NCBI GenBank assembly: GCA_002377695.1
Contig: DFQH01000005.1
Coordinates: 1-64,000 of the forward strand
Direction: 5' to 3'
Source of the DNA: Citromicrobium sp. UBA3494
GTDB lineage: Bacteria > Pseudomonadota > Alphaproteobacteria > Sphingomonadales > Sphingomonadaceae
Length of the DNA: 64,000 nt
The translations under genes and the position numbers were made by a program. How positions within the stretch are numbered: the stretch's first letter is position 1; each line of letters starts with the position of its first letter. Below, in pieces: positions 35,913 to 46,942 of this stretch. The notes under the pieces are model-generated. The model was not told the origin of the DNA. It ran no database searches and saw only the letters and a list, made by a program, of their open reading frames with translations.

Positions 35913-36905
35913 ATGAGCGACACCAAATCGATCCGGCTGAACGGCGAGAGCCGCACCACCTCCGCCACAAGCATAGCCGCGCTGGTGCGCGAACTCGGCC
36001 TCGCGCCGGAGAAGGTCGCGGTGGAGCACAATGGCGAAATCGCGCCGCGTTCGCAGCTGAGCGAAATCGCGCTGGGCGAAGGCGACACGCTGGAGATCGT
36101 GCATTTCGTAGGCGGCGGCGAGCACGCGCAGCCGGATGACGACACCTGGACCGTGGCCGGACACACGTTCCGCTCCCGCCTGATCGTGGGCACCGGCAAG
36201 TACAAGGACTTCGCGCAGAACGCCGCCGCGCTGGAAGCCAGCGGGGCCGAGATCGTCACTGTCGCGGTGCGGCGGGTGAACGTCTCCGATCCGAACCAGC
36301 CGATGCTGACCGACTTCATCGACCCGAAGAAGGTCACCTACCTGCCCAACACCGCCGGGTGCTTCACCGCAGACGAAGCGGTACGCACGCTGCGGCTGGC
36401 GCGCGAAGCGGGCGGCTGGGATCTGGTCAAGCTGGAAGTGCTGGGGGAGGCGAAGACGCTCTATCCCGATATGCGCGAGACGCTGCGGGCGACCGAGACC
36501 CTTGCCAACGAAGGCTTCCACCCGATGGTCTATTGCGCGGACGATCCGATCGCCGCCAAGCAGCTGGAAGAGGCGGGTGCGGTGGCGATCATGCCGCTGG
36601 GCGCGCCGATCGGTTCGGGCCTGGGCATCCAGAACCGCGTTACCATTCGCCTGATCGTGGAAGGGGCGAGCGTGCCCGTGCTGGTCGATGCAGGTGTCGG
36701 CACGGCATCCGATGCAGCCGTCGGCATGGAACTGGGCTGCGACGGCATCCTGATGAACACCGCGATTGCCGAAGCCAAAGACCCGATTCGCATGGCCCGC
36801 GCGATGAAGCTGGCAGTGCGGGCCGGGCGCGACGCCTACCTTTCCGGACGCATGGCAACGCGCAAATATGCCGATCCCAGCAGTCCGCTTGCGGGGCTGA
36901 TCTGA
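35913..36905 (+). CDS. Fused ThiS-ThiG, sulfur carrier and thiazole synthase
   Basis: A 330-residue fusion. Residues 1-68 are a ThiS ubiquitin-like sulfur carrier ending in FVGGG, whose diglycine would normally be a free C-terminus; the rest is ThiG thiazole synthase (TIM barrel) with the Schiff-base lysine in LVKLEVLG and phosphate-binding [13 protein letters not shown] and GVGTASDAA. Together they make the thiazole moiety of thiamine. Because the carrier is fused, thiocarboxylation at an internal diglycine needs processing or a different chemistry. No thiamine riboswitch is visible upstream. Confidence 0.92.
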   Translation: MSDTKSIRLNGESRTTSATSIAALVRELGLAPEKVAVEHNGEIAPRSQLSEIALGEGDTLEIVHFVGGGEHAQPDDDTWTVAGHTFRSRLIVGTGKYKDFAQNAAALEASGAEIVTVAVRRVNVSDPNQPMLTDFIDPKKVTYLPNTAGCFTADEAVRTLRLAREAGGWDLVKLEVLGEAKTLYPDMRETLRATETLANEGFHPMVYCADDPIAAKQLEEAGAVAIMPLGAPIGSGLGIQNRVTIRLIVEGASVPVLVDAGVGTASDAAVGMELGCDGILMNTAIAEAKDPIRMARAMKLAVRAGRDAYLSGRMATRKYADPSSPLAGLI

Positions 36906-37002
36906 CGAGGAGGCTCGTCCGCCCCGATCAGGCTTAGCGGATTGTTAACCAAGTTGGGCGAAACATGCTCCCCATCGGATGAAAGCCCGATGGAGGGGCA
37001 CG

Positions 37003-37539
37003 ATGGCGACCAAGAACAACACCACCAGCCTGAGCATCGCGGAGATGCGCGAATTTGCCAGTTTCTCGCCCTGCGAGCAGCGTTTCATTCGCCGAAACCT
37101 CGATATCGGCCTCGGCCGCTGCGATGCGTTCAAGCTGTGGGCCCGCAATTCTTCGGAGAGTGTTGCGATTCGCCGCCAGTATGTCGCCTATCAAGATCTC
37201 AAAGCCCTGCGGCGCTCCATCCCGGGTGCCGATGGCGGCGAGGCGATCTCGCCCTTCATGGGCCAGCTCTCGCGCCTTGCATCCTTCGATCTTGCGCAGG
37301 AGCGGCTGGACGGTTTTTCGCCCTTCCGCTTCCTTTACGAACGCCTGCTTGGCGCCGATGTGCGCCCTTGGCTGCCCAGCGCCTTCTGCGCCGGGGCGGC
37401 CATGCCGAACCTGCGCCCGGCACGGCGCAAGCTGCTGCTGCAGAGTCTCAGCGAAGCGGCCGCTACCGCGCCCGCCTGGTCCAGCCGCGCACCGACCTTC
37501 TTCCCCGAATATGTCGATCTGGCCGACGAAGCCGCCTGA
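37003..37539 (+). CDS. Hypothetical protein
   Basis: A 178-residue soluble protein without recognised domains. It is rich in helix-forming and aromatic residues, with LSIAEMREFASFSPCEQRFI near the N-terminus and LRPARRKLLLQSLSEA towards the C-terminus. The ATG at 37003 is preferred because GGAGG lies at the right distance; an upstream ATG at 36979 adds eight residues. A TTAACC half-site occurs about 55 bases upstream (36945), of the type bound by CtrA, but one half-site is weak evidence. Confidence 0.62.
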   Translation: MATKNNTTSLSIAEMREFASFSPCEQRFIRRNLDIGLGRCDAFKLWARNSSESVAIRRQYVAYQDLKALRRSIPGADGGEAISPFMGQLSRLASFDLAQERLDGFSPFRFLYERLLGADVRPWLPSAFCAGAAMPNLRPARRKLLLQSLSEAAATAPAWSSRAPTFFPEYVDLADEAA

Positions 37540-37585
37540 ACCGGACCGCTCGGTGAGAGCGGCCCGGCACTGACGGCGAATCGTA

Positions 37586-39232
37586 TCAGAACGCGACCTG
37601 CGCGCCCGCCAGAATCACATTCGTATCCGCATCCTGGCGCGACCAGGTGCTGCCGTCGGGGAAATTGCCCCCCGACAGGAAGTTGAGCGGGACGTAACCA
37701 TTCACGCGGATGAACTCGCCGAACAGGTTCACGTTCGGTGCGGGGAACCACGAGGCACCCAGCACGATCTGGTTCTGTCGCCGCCAGGGCGCGCCTTCCT
37801 CACCCGAAATGAACTTCGAGAACTCCGCCGACAGCGCGAATTCGCGCCGTTGCATCGTCAGGCTTTCGGCCCCGAAGCCGAAGCGGCCGCCGATGGTGAA
37901 AGCCTCGGGCTTCACCGCGTCGTACACGCTCAGCGGGTTGGTCGGATCGGGCACGGCGGTACCCGCCCATTCCTTCGTCGTCTTCGCATACTCGCCGATG
38001 AGCGTCAGCGGACCATAGGTCAGCTTGCCATAGGCCGCGATGCCCGGGTTGTTGTCCTGACACGGGTTGAAGTGCGTCACCGGATAGTCCTGACAATAGG
38101 CAGTACCGCGCTGGTAGCTGGCACCGGCCATCAGCGCGTTGCCCTCTCCGCCAAGGTCGATCGTGTAGCGTGCATCGACAGCGAAGTTGTTCGCGCGCGA
38201 GGGCACGCTGGTGCCGAGCACCGGCACGTTTGCCGAACGGAACTGCGCGCCACCCTGGATGATCATCCCGCGCACATGCAGACCGCCCGAAACGAAGCCG
38301 ACCTGCCCGCCATAGGCGAGGCCCGCGAAGGCGTGCCAGTTGGTCGAATTGGTGAAGGGGTTGACCGTATCGTTGAGCCCGAAGGGCGTGTCCATCTTGC
38401 CGATCAGGGCATAGACCGGCAGCTGGTCCAGATTGCCGAACATCACCCAGCCGCGCCGCAGCTGGATCTGGTTACGCGCCAGCGCGGTGATCGTCCCCTG
38501 ACCGAAGCTCTGTTCCGGATCGTACAGCAGTTCCGCATAACCGGTGACGTTGGGCAGCAGCCGCGCCGTCAACGCGAGGTTGGCCGAATGCAGCACCACT
38601 TCGGAAACATTGTCGCCCAGCTGGTTGGCGCTGGTCGGGTGGCGCATGAGGTACCCGAACTTGTCGTCCACCGTCGCCCACTGGTAATTCGCGATCGCGG
38701 TGATCCCACCCGACAGCGTGACCCGGTCGGTCAGCTCGCCCGATTGCAGCGCGGCCAGCTGGACCAGCGGCTTCGTGTTCACGTTCTCCGCATGGTCGAG
38801 CATCTGGTACGCATAGGCGGCGTTGGTGCCGACGAAGTTCTCCGACCCGGACACCTGCATCTCCCGCGGGTCGTCGGCCTCGGTGACCACATCGACCACG
38901 CGCACTGAGCCTGCCGTCGTTGCGACGCGCGCCGTGCCGGGTACCTCGGCTTGCGCAGTCGCTGCGGGCACCTGCGCGTCGGACGCCGCGACGACGACAT
39001 CGCCTTGTGCGGTGTTCACGCTGCGCAGGCCTTCAAGCTGCGCACGCAGCTGCTCGTTTTCGCTCTGCAGCGCATCGAGCCGATCTTCGAGCGCCTCGAG
39101 ACGCTCGAGCACGGCCGAGTCCTGAGCCAGCGCCGGCGTCGCCAGCGAGAAGAGCGAAATACCCCCCAGAAGGATTGCGCATCGGCGCACACGTCCGCGT
39201 GTTGCGGTTGGGCAACTATTGGTGTTCATCAT
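37586..39232 (-). CDS. Outer-membrane porin with N-terminal coiled coil
   Basis: A 548-residue outer-membrane protein. A long signal peptide (cleavage near PALAQ, residue 36) precedes a coiled coil with heptad leucines (about 38-70), a Ser/Thr/Ala linker, then a beta-barrel with many alternating strands (about 140-548) and a terminal phenylalanine typical of Omp proteins. The layout resembles trimeric porins whose coiled coil spans the periplasm (OprB/OprP-like group). Substrate not inferable. The 258 bases upstream hold a possible TTGCAT -35 box. Confidence 0.85.
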   Translation of the reverse strand: MMNTNSCPTATRGRVRRCAILLGGISLFSLATPALAQDSAVLERLEALEDRLDALQSENEQLRAQLEGLRSVNTAQGDVVVAASDAQVPAATAQAEVPGTARVATTAGSVRVVDVVTEADDPREMQVSGSENFVGTNAAYAYQMLDHAENVNTKPLVQLAALQSGELTDRVTLSGGITAIANYQWATVDDKFGYLMRHPTSANQLGDNVSEVVLHSANLALTARLLPNVTGYAELLYDPEQSFGQGTITALARNQIQLRRGWVMFGNLDQLPVYALIGKMDTPFGLNDTVNPFTNSTNWHAFAGLAYGGQVGFVSGGLHVRGMIIQGGAQFRSANVPVLGTSVPSRANNFAVDARYTIDLGGEGNALMAGASYQRGTAYCQDYPVTHFNPCQDNNPGIAAYGKLTYGPLTLIGEYAKTTKEWAGTAVPDPTNPLSVYDAVKPEAFTIGGRFGFGAESLTMQRREFALSAEFSKFISGEEGAPWRRQNQIVLGASWFPAPNVNLFGEFIRVNGYVPLNFLSGGNFPDGSTWSRQDADTNVILAGAQVAF

Positions 39233-39490
39233 GTATCCCTATGTCCAAGCAGCGGCACCATTCAGATTGCAAATAACGACCCAAATATTGATGCAACCCC
39301 CGAAAGCCGCCGGCTTCGGGCGTTATCGCGCGTCTCTTTTCCTGCCAAGACTCCCATTGCGGGCTGCTCGAAAAAAGTTGCTATCGGGCAACACCGACTG
39401 GCGTGGCAGAGGCGGGGCAGGCGTTTGCCCGAGTGCGCGCGGATCTCGATTTCGGTAGGAATTGGCCAGCGCGGCGCTGGCAGGTGTGGC

Positions 39491-39880
39491 CTAGCGCTTT
39501 TCCACCATGAGGTAGATCACCGGCGTATCGCCGACATTGACCACCTCGTGCCACGCTGTTCCGTCGCTCGAATAGTCCGAGCCTGTTTCCAGCGTGACCG
39601 TCCGAACCCCTGTCTCGTCGGTGATCCGCATGGTTCCGCCGCTCAGCGCGTAACCGTAATGGGCCGGGTGATAGTGCCGCTCGTGCCCTACGCCCGGTGG
39701 GAAGGTGCAGCGCAGCACGCGATGGGTCTGTGTCTGGTGTTGCAGCGTGCACACGCGCTCTCCCTCCCAGCCGGCTTCCAGCGCGCTCGGCAGGGGGTCG
39801 GGCGCGGCGCTGACGCTGGCGCAGGCCGATGCCAGCACGGCACCGGCAGCAAGCAGCGCCAGTCGATGAACCGCGCTCAT
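39491..39880 (-). CDS. Cupin-domain lipoprotein
   Basis: A 129-residue envelope protein with lipobox SAC (Cys20), followed by one cupin barrel. The metal-binding pattern HERHYHPAHYGYALSGG is present, with a later His in AWHEVVN. Small secreted cupins bind metal or small ligands; the function here is unknown. Its ATG overlaps the stop of the acyl-CoA ligase gene upstream (ATGA), suggesting coupled expression. Confidence 0.8.
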   Translation of the reverse strand: MSAVHRLALLAAGAVLASACASVSAAPDPLPSALEAGWEGERVCTLQHQTQTHRVLRCTFPPGVGHERHYHPAHYGYALSGGTMRITDETGVRTVTLETGSDYSSDGTAWHEVVNVGDTPVIYLMVEKR

Positions 39881-41688
39881 CCGCGGTACAGCCCGTCCAG
39901 CCGGTCGCCGTAGCGCTCTCGAATCTTGTGCCGCCGGATTTTCATGCTCGGCGTCATTTCCTCGTTCTCGATGGAGAAGGGTTCGTCCGCGAAGGCAAAG
40001 CCGCGCACCTTTTCGACCACCGACAATTCGGAATTCACCCGGTCGACCGCCTTGCGGATCGCCGCGCGGAATTCGGGCAGCTGCTGCGCCTCCGCGCAAT
40101 CGAGCGGCTTGCCCTGCGCCTTGCACCAGTCCAGCGCCCATTCGGCATCGGGCACGATCAGGCCGACGATGTAGGGCCGCCGGTCGCCCGCGACCATCGC
40201 CTGACCGATCTCGGGCTGCAGGGTCAGCATGCCTTCGACCTTCTGCGGCGCGACATTGTCGCCCTTGTCGTTGACGATCATGTCCTTCTTGCGGTCGGTG
40301 ATGACGATCCGGCCCTTCTCGTCGATATGGCCGATATCGCCGGTGTGCAGCCAGCCATCCTGCAGGGCGCGATCAGTCTCCGGCTGGTTCTGCCAGTAGC
40401 CGTGCATCACGAGTTCGCCCCGGCACAGGATTTCGCCATCCTCGGCGATCCGGATCTCCACGCCCTTCATCGGCGGCCCGACCGTGTCCATGGACACTCC
40501 GGCGGACGGCCTGTTGCAGCTGATGACCGGCCCGGCCTCGGTCTGGCCGTAGCCCTGCATCATCGGCAGGCCGAGCGCCTGGAAGAAGGTGCCGACTTCG
40601 GGATTGAGCGGAGCGCCGCCCGATACCATCGCCTTGATCCGGCCGCCGAACTTCTGGCGAATCTTGGGCCGCAACAGCCTCCCGACGAGCAGATCCATCG
40701 GCTTGTCGCGCAGCCGCTTCCTGCCGTTCGGGCCCGCCCGCTCCTCGATTTCGAGCGCGCGGTCCATCAGGTAGCTTGCGGCACCGCCCTGCTTGGCGAT
40801 CTGCTTCATGATCCTCGTGCGCAGCACCTCGAACAGACGCGGCACCACGACCATCACCGTGGGGCTCGTTTCTTCGATATTGCTGGCCAGCTTTTCCAGC
40901 CCCTCGGCATAGAAGATCTGCGCGCCGACGCCGATCGGCAGGAATTGCCCGCCGGTATGTTCATAGGCGTGGCTGAGCGGGAGGAACGAGAGAAAGCGCT
41001 CGTCATCCGACAGCTTGAAGTCGTCGATCAGAATGTCCGCCGCGCCCGCCACGTTGCACAGGATCGCGCCATGGTGCTGCAACACGCCGCGCGGTGCCCC
41101 GCCGGTGCCGCTGGTATAGATGATGCAGGCGGTGTCCTTGCGGCCGATACCGGCAAGCCGCGCCTCGACCGCACTGCGCGCCGCCTTGGCATCGCCTTCG
41201 ATCATGTGCGTCCAGCCATGGCAGGCCAGATTGCCCCCCTGGTAACCGCGCACGCTTTCGATCGGGATGATATGTTCGGCAATCCCGGTATGGAAGATCG
41301 CCGGGATCAGAGGGCCGGACAGCTTCTCGTTCGAAACGATCACTGCCTTCGCGCCCGAATTGTCCAGGATATGGATGTGATCGCGTTCGGTATTGGTGAT
41401 GTAGGCGGGCACGGTGATGCAGCCCGCGGCCATGATCGCCAGATCGGCAATGCACCATTCGGGGCGGTTCTCCGACACCAGCATCACCCGGTCGCCATCG
41501 GCAAGGCCCAGGCCGCGCAGGTTTTCTGCCAGCACGCACACCTGCTCGGCCGCTTCGCGCCAGCTGATCGTCTGCCACTCGCCAGCGACCTTGCGCCCGA
41601 GGAAGGGCTTGTCGCCGCCTTCGTCGGCGCGTTGCAGGAACAGCGAGACGAGATTGCTCGCCTGTTCGATCTCTCTAAGCTGCGTCAA
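39877..41688 (-). CDS. Long-chain fatty acid--CoA ligase (AMP-binding)
   Basis: An adenylate-forming enzyme of 603 residues that activates a fatty acid or similar acid to a CoA thioester. Core motifs: YTSGTGGAPRGVLQHHGA (P-loop), GYGQTEAGP, GWLHTGDIGHIDEKG, and the catalytic C-terminal lysine region (SMKIRRHKIRERY). The family is the FadD15/long-chain FACS-like group. The start is uncertain: the longest frame runs into the ggt gene, so I prefer the TTG at 41688 with GGAG upstream. It is downstream of ggt on the same strand. Confidence 0.85.
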   Translation of the reverse strand: MTQLREIEQASNLVSLFLQRADEGGDKPFLGRKVAGEWQTISWREAAEQVCVLAENLRGLGLADGDRVMLVSENRPEWCIADLAIMAAGCITVPAYITNTERDHIHILDNSGAKAVIVSNEKLSGPLIPAIFHTGIAEHIIPIESVRGYQGGNLACHGWTHMIEGDAKAARSAVEARLAGIGRKDTACIIYTSGTGGAPRGVLQHHGAILCNVAGAADILIDDFKLSDDERFLSFLPLSHAYEHTGGQFLPIGVGAQIFYAEGLEKLASNIEETSPTVMVVVPRLFEVLRTRIMKQIAKQGGAASYLMDRALEIEERAGPNGRKRLRDKPMDLLVGRLLRPKIRQKFGGRIKAMVSGGAPLNPEVGTFFQALGLPMMQGYGQTEAGPVISCNRPSAGVSMDTVGPPMKGVEIRIAEDGEILCRGELVMHGYWQNQPETDRALQDGWLHTGDIGHIDEKGRIVITDRKKDMIVNDKGDNVAPQKVEGMLTLQPEIGQAMVAGDRRPYIVGLIVPDAEWALDWCKAQGKPLDCAEAQQLPEFRAAIRKAVDRVNSELSVVEKVRGFAFADEPFSIENEEMTPSMKIRRHKIRERYGDRLDGLYRG

Positions 41689-41755
41689 AGGCGCACCTGC
41701 TCCCAGTTTTTGGTCTGTTTGTAACGGTGCAGCGCGGTCTAGGCTCCCGCGAACC

Positions 41756-43522
41756 CTACGGCAAGCTGCCAGAGGGGAGCTGCGTGGTGTCCTCGTGCCG
41801 GGCATAGGCGACCCCGCGCAGCCGTGGGTCGTAGGCCGTGACCCAGCCCTGGGGCGTTTTGAGTGCCCCGTTCGTGCGGAACAGGAAGTCGCTTGGGATC
41901 ACGCTTTCGTGGCCGAGCGCGTTGAACCGCGGCGCGGCATCTTCGAACCAGCTGCCCTTCTCGACGATCAGCCGGTCGCCGAAGCTCATCACCATGGGCA
42001 GGGCGAGCGCGTCTTCGAGGTCCAGGCCGAAGTCGATCACCCCGATAATCGCGCGCGCGGTCTGTATGGGGATCGTCGCGCCGCCGGCGGCACCCAGCGC
42101 AAGAAAAGGCTCGCCCTGCGGATCGTAAACGACCGTGGGCGCCATCGAACTGCGCGGGCGTTTCCCACCCTGCACGCGGTTGGCGGAAAGCATCCCGTCC
42201 TGCACCGGCGCGAAGTCGAAATCGGTCAGCTCGTTGTTGAGATAGAACCCGCCGAAGCGCAGGCCCGATCCGAACGCACCTTCGATGGTGGAGGTATAGC
42301 TGACCATGGTGCCGTCGGCGCCGATGGCGACGAAATGCGTCGTACCGCTCTCCGGATAGCCTTCCCCGGCGGGCGTGGGGGCGGGCGCGCCGGGCGGCGT
42401 GCCGGGCGTAACGCTGTCCATCCGCCGGGCCGGGTCGATCAGGAGCGCGCGGCTGGAGAGATAATCCGGATCGATCAGCCCTGCGGTGGGCACCTCCACG
42501 AAATCCGCATCGCCCGTATATATGGCGCGGTCCGCATAGGTGAGGCGCTGCGCCTCCACGAACAGGTGCCATGCCTCGACAGAGCGGGGGCCGAGTGCGG
42601 CGAGATCGAACCGTTCGAGCTGTTCGAGAATCCCGATCACCGCGATTCCGCCCGAGGATGGCGGGCCCATGCCGCACACCCTGTAGCCGCGATAATCGCC
42701 GCACACGGGCGCGCGCTCTCGCGCTTCGTAGGCCGCGATATCGGCAGCGGTCATCGCCCCGTCGCGCGGGGTTTCGGCGGCGATGGTCTGGGCCAGGGCC
42801 GTGGCTGAGTCGCCTTCGTAGAAGGCCTGGGGACCTCTGCTTGCGATCCGTTCGAAGGTGGCCGCAAGGTCGGGCAGGGCGATACGTGTGCCCACCGGCC
42901 TCGGCGTGCCGTCCGCCTGATAGAACAGCGCGCGCCCTTCCTGCGTATGGCCTGCCCGATCGAACTGGCCTTCTAGCGAGGAATGCAGCCTCTCGTTGAG
43001 AACGAAGCCCTCGCGCGCAAGGACAATCGCGGGCCGGAACAGCGCTGCCCAGGGCAGCTTGCCGTGCTCTGCGTGGAGCTTCGCCGCAACCGCGACATTG
43101 CCCGGCACGCCAACGCTCAGCCCGCTGATCGTCGCCTCAGATCCGGGCAGGGGATTGCCGTCTTCGTCCAGAAACCATGCGGGCGTTGCGGCCGAGGGCG
43201 CCGTTTCGCGCCCGTCGTAGCTCTGCACCGTACCGTCGGGCGCGCCATAGAGGATGAAGCCTCCCCCGCCGATTCCGGAACTCTGCGGTTCCACGACCGT
43301 GAGCGCGATCATCGTGGCGAGCGCCGCGTCGACGGCATTGCCGCCTTGCGCCAGTATTGCTTCACCCGCCGCCGTGGCGCGCGGGTCCGCCGAAGCGACC
43401 GCCCCGCCGAAGGTGGACGCCGTCCGTGTCGGGGCCGGCGGTGTTAGCGGTGCCTCCGGCATGCTGGCACACGCGCCGAGCGAGACGATGGCGGCAATGC
43501 CGGCGAGCGGGCGAAAGAGCAT
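41756..43522 (-). CDS. ggt: Gamma-glutamyltransferase
   Basis: A 588-residue periplasmic enzyme that cleaves glutathione and other gamma-glutamyl compounds. The signal region ends in a lipobox-like GAC (about residue 18), so it may be a lipoprotein. The autoprocessing nucleophile is the threonine in SGTTHFVAIG, dividing large (about 400 residues) and small subunits; the GIGGGGFILY and PSSGGIAVIGILEQLE blocks and the small-subunit motif ANRVQGGKRPRSSMAP are family hallmarks. The gene lies between pyrD and the acyl-CoA ligase, all on one strand. Confidence 0.92.
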   Translation of the reverse strand: MLFRPLAGIAAIVSLGACASMPEAPLTPPAPTRTASTFGGAVASADPRATAAGEAILAQGGNAVDAALATMIALTVVEPQSSGIGGGGFILYGAPDGTVQSYDGRETAPSAATPAWFLDEDGNPLPGSEATISGLSVGVPGNVAVAAKLHAEHGKLPWAALFRPAIVLAREGFVLNERLHSSLEGQFDRAGHTQEGRALFYQADGTPRPVGTRIALPDLAATFERIASRGPQAFYEGDSATALAQTIAAETPRDGAMTAADIAAYEARERAPVCGDYRGYRVCGMGPPSSGGIAVIGILEQLERFDLAALGPRSVEAWHLFVEAQRLTYADRAIYTGDADFVEVPTAGLIDPDYLSSRALLIDPARRMDSVTPGTPPGAPAPTPAGEGYPESGTTHFVAIGADGTMVSYTSTIEGAFGSGLRFGGFYLNNELTDFDFAPVQDGMLSANRVQGGKRPRSSMAPTVVYDPQGEPFLALGAAGGATIPIQTARAIIGVIDFGLDLEDALALPMVMSFGDRLIVEKGSWFEDAAPRFNALGHESVIPSDFLFRTNGALKTPQGWVTAYDPRLRGVAYARHEDTTQLPSGSLP

Positions 43523-43530
43523 GGCGATCC

Positions 43531-44565
43531 TCAGCTTTGCGATCCGATGGCTTCTTCAATCGAGGCAAAGCCTTCGCGCTGCAACCTTTGCTTCAGGCCG
43601 CGCGCGATCCGGCGGCCCAGCGTCGGTCCCTGATAGACCATCGCGGAATAGAGCTGCACCAGGCTGGCGCCTGCCACGATCCGCTCCCAGGCGGCATCCG
43701 CGCTGTCGATCCCGCCTGCCGCGATCAGCGGGATTTGCCCGCCGGTGGCCTTGCGGAAATCCTTCAGTCGCTGGAGCGCGATGGGGGCGAGCGGCGCGCC
43801 GGAAAGGCCACCCGCCTCCCGCGCATGCTTCGACCGGAGCGGCGGGCGGGCGAGCGTCGTATTGGAAAGGATCAGCGCCGCCAGCGGGCTGTCGCCGGCG
43901 ACCTTGGCAATCGCATCGATCTCCTTCGGCTCCAGATCGGGCGCGAGCTTGAGGAATACGGGTGTGGTGCGCTCTCCCCGCGCCTCGAACACGCCGTCCA
44001 GCAGATGCTTCAGTGCATCGCCCGCCTGCAGGTTGCGCAGACCCGGCGTGTTGGGGCTGGAGATATTGACCGTCAGATAGCTTGCGAGCGGCGCCATCAG
44101 TTCGGTCAGCAGCGCATAATCTGCAATGCGATCATCGCTGTCCTTGTTGGCGCCGATATTGATACCGACGATCCCCGGCCTGCCCGCGCGCTTGCGCAGT
44201 CGTTCGTGCGCGGCCTGGGCCCCGCCATTGTTGAACCCCATGCGGTTGATGACCGCGCGGTCCTCTACCAGCCGGAACAGGCGCGGCTTGGGGTTGCCCG
44301 TCTGCGGGAAAGGCGTGATCGTGCCGACCTCGACGAAGCCGAAGCCCAGCCCCAGCAGGGCATCCGGCACTTGGGCATCCTTGTCGTAACCGGGCGCAAC
44401 CCCGACGGGCGAGGGAAAGGTCAGCCCGCCGAGCGACACTGCCAGCGCGGGGTCATGCCGGGGCGGCGTGCCGGTCGGCATGCGCTTCAGTCCGGCGAGC
44501 GACAGGCGATGCGCGCGCTCGGGATCGAGGGTGAACAGCAGCGGGCGCAGGGCTGGGAACAGCAT
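43531..44565 (-). CDS. pyrD: Dihydroorotate dehydrogenase (quinone)
   Basis: Membrane-associated class 2 enzyme of pyrimidine synthesis, 344 residues. FMN and substrate motifs are present: PVGVAPGYDKDA, FVEVGTITPFPQTGN, INRMGFNNGG (active-site region), VNISSPNTPGLR and AAGGIDSADAAW. The N-terminal helices (about 1-35) would dock to the membrane for quinone access. The start is ATG 44565 (MLFPALRP), sharing a CATG with a possible start on the other strand. Confidence 0.95.
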   Translation of the reverse strand: MLFPALRPLLFTLDPERAHRLSLAGLKRMPTGTPPRHDPALAVSLGGLTFPSPVGVAPGYDKDAQVPDALLGLGFGFVEVGTITPFPQTGNPKPRLFRLVEDRAVINRMGFNNGGAQAAHERLRKRAGRPGIVGINIGANKDSDDRIADYALLTELMAPLASYLTVNISSPNTPGLRNLQAGDALKHLLDGVFEARGERTTPVFLKLAPDLEPKEIDAIAKVAGDSPLAALILSNTTLARPPLRSKHAREAGGLSGAPLAPIALQRLKDFRKATGGQIPLIAAGGIDSADAAWERIVAGASLVQLYSAMVYQGPTLGRRIARGLKQRLQREGFASIEEAIGSQS

Positions 44566-44854
44566 GGGACCATGCCCTATGCCGCCCGTTGGTCGCTGTC
44601 GACAGCCCTTTCCACCAGCATGTCGGCAAGGCGGTGCGAGCACGACATGCCCCGAACCCAAGGCGGAGGAATTGACCGCCGACTTGCAGCGCCACAAGGG
44701 AACGCCCAGGCGCGACGAAATCAGGTTCACCCGATGGCTGAAGGACATGGTGCCCGAGGGCGATGCGGCGATGACGAAGATTCCTGACGCCCGCCGAAGC
44801 GCGGCGAAGATGGCAAAAGACGCTAACGACTCGCAAGAGTCGGGTTTTGGTTGA
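44564..44854 (+). CDS. Possible small hypothetical protein
   Basis: A weak candidate of 96 codons between pyrD and the suf regulator. The second half (from about residue 36, EPKAEELTADLQRHKG, then RRDEIRFTRWLKDMVP) looks like real helical protein; the first 35 residues look random, so a TTG at 44672 preceded by GGAGGA may be the true start. I recognise no family. The frame fills an otherwise empty 320-base gap. Confidence 0.35.
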   Translation: MGPCPMPPVGRCRQPFPPACRQGGASTTCPEPKAEELTADLQRHKGTPRRDEIRFTRWLKDMVPEGDAAMTKIPDARRSAAKMAKDANDSQESGFG

Positions 44855-44856
44855 AA

Positions 44857-44875
44857 TCGGACTGATTTAATCCGA
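44857..44875 (+). promoter_or_regulatory. Palindromic operator upstream of the suf regulator
   Basis: An inverted repeat TCGGA-N9-TCCGA centred about 20 bases before the regulator ATG, within an A+T-rich patch (ACTGATTTAA). Position and symmetry suit autoregulation by the Rrf2 protein encoded next. Confidence 0.45.
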
Positions 44876-44885
44876 ATTGGGCGCC

Positions 44886-45304
44886 ATGCGCCTCAGCAAC
44901 CTCGCCGATTATGCCATTCTCATCATGGCCGCCGCCGCCAAGCATTGCGGCGGTGCGCGCACGAGCGCGTCGGCGCTGGCCGAGGAAACCGGCCTTCCCG
45001 TCCCCACCGCGCAGAAGATCGTCAGCAAGCTCTCCGCAGCGGGGCTGCTGCGCTCCACCCGCGGCGCGGGCGGCGGATTGCAGCTCGCGCGGCCCGCGGC
45101 GGCGATCAGCATGGCCGATATCGTCGAGGCGATCGAAGGCCCGATCGCGCTCGTTTCCTGCATCGATACCGGCGACTGCGCCGTGGAACACGAATGCAGC
45201 GTCAAGCCGCACTGGCCGGTGGTCAACGCCGCCGTGCGCCGCGCGCTGGCGGATGTTTCGCTCGCAAGAATTGCGGGCGCAGCCCCTGTGAAGAAAGAAC
45301 TGGC

Positions 45305-45308
<4 letters not shown>
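44886..45308 (+). CDS. Rrf2 family SUF regulator (IscR-like)
   Basis: A 140-residue winged-helix regulator that senses iron-sulfur status. The helix-turn-helix spans about residues 25-55 ([20 protein letters not shown]), and the cluster-ligating cysteines are visible as [14 protein letters not shown] (three Cys with the spacing seen in IscR-type proteins). It is the first gene of the suf operon and its stop overlaps sufB (ATGA). A palindrome just upstream could be its operator. Confidence 0.9.
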
Positions 45309-46798
<1,490 letters not shown>

Positions 46799-46820
46799 TG
46801 GGCGCGACCCTCTCCCCCCT

Positions 46821-46904
46821 CGTCATCCCGGCCCCCGAGCCGGGATCCCGCTTCTTCCAGCGCAGCGCAAAAGGTAGCGGGACCCCGGATCAAGTCCGGG
46901 GTGA
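46821..46904. repeat. Palindromic intergenic repeat element
   Basis: An imperfect palindrome starting GTCATCCCGG and ending CCGGGGTGAC, with internal inverted segments (CCGGCCCCCGAGCCGG; CCCCGGATCAAGTCCGGGG). Sequences of this GTCATCCCGG...CCGGGGTGAC type are dispersed between genes in many alphaproteobacteria. It sits directly after the sufB stop and before the first accessory gene. Confidence 0.75.
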
Positions 46905-46942
46905 CGGTTGTGGCTGTGTTATCACGCTCAAGGGAGCCTGAC

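Noticed and set aside
37003..37539. CtrA regulation of the hypothetical gene
   Set aside because: Only one TTAACC half-site was seen and no second half at the usual spacing.
39233..39490. Porin promoter with TTGCAT box
   Set aside because: No convincing -10 box at 16-18 bases, so it was mentioned only in the porin entry.
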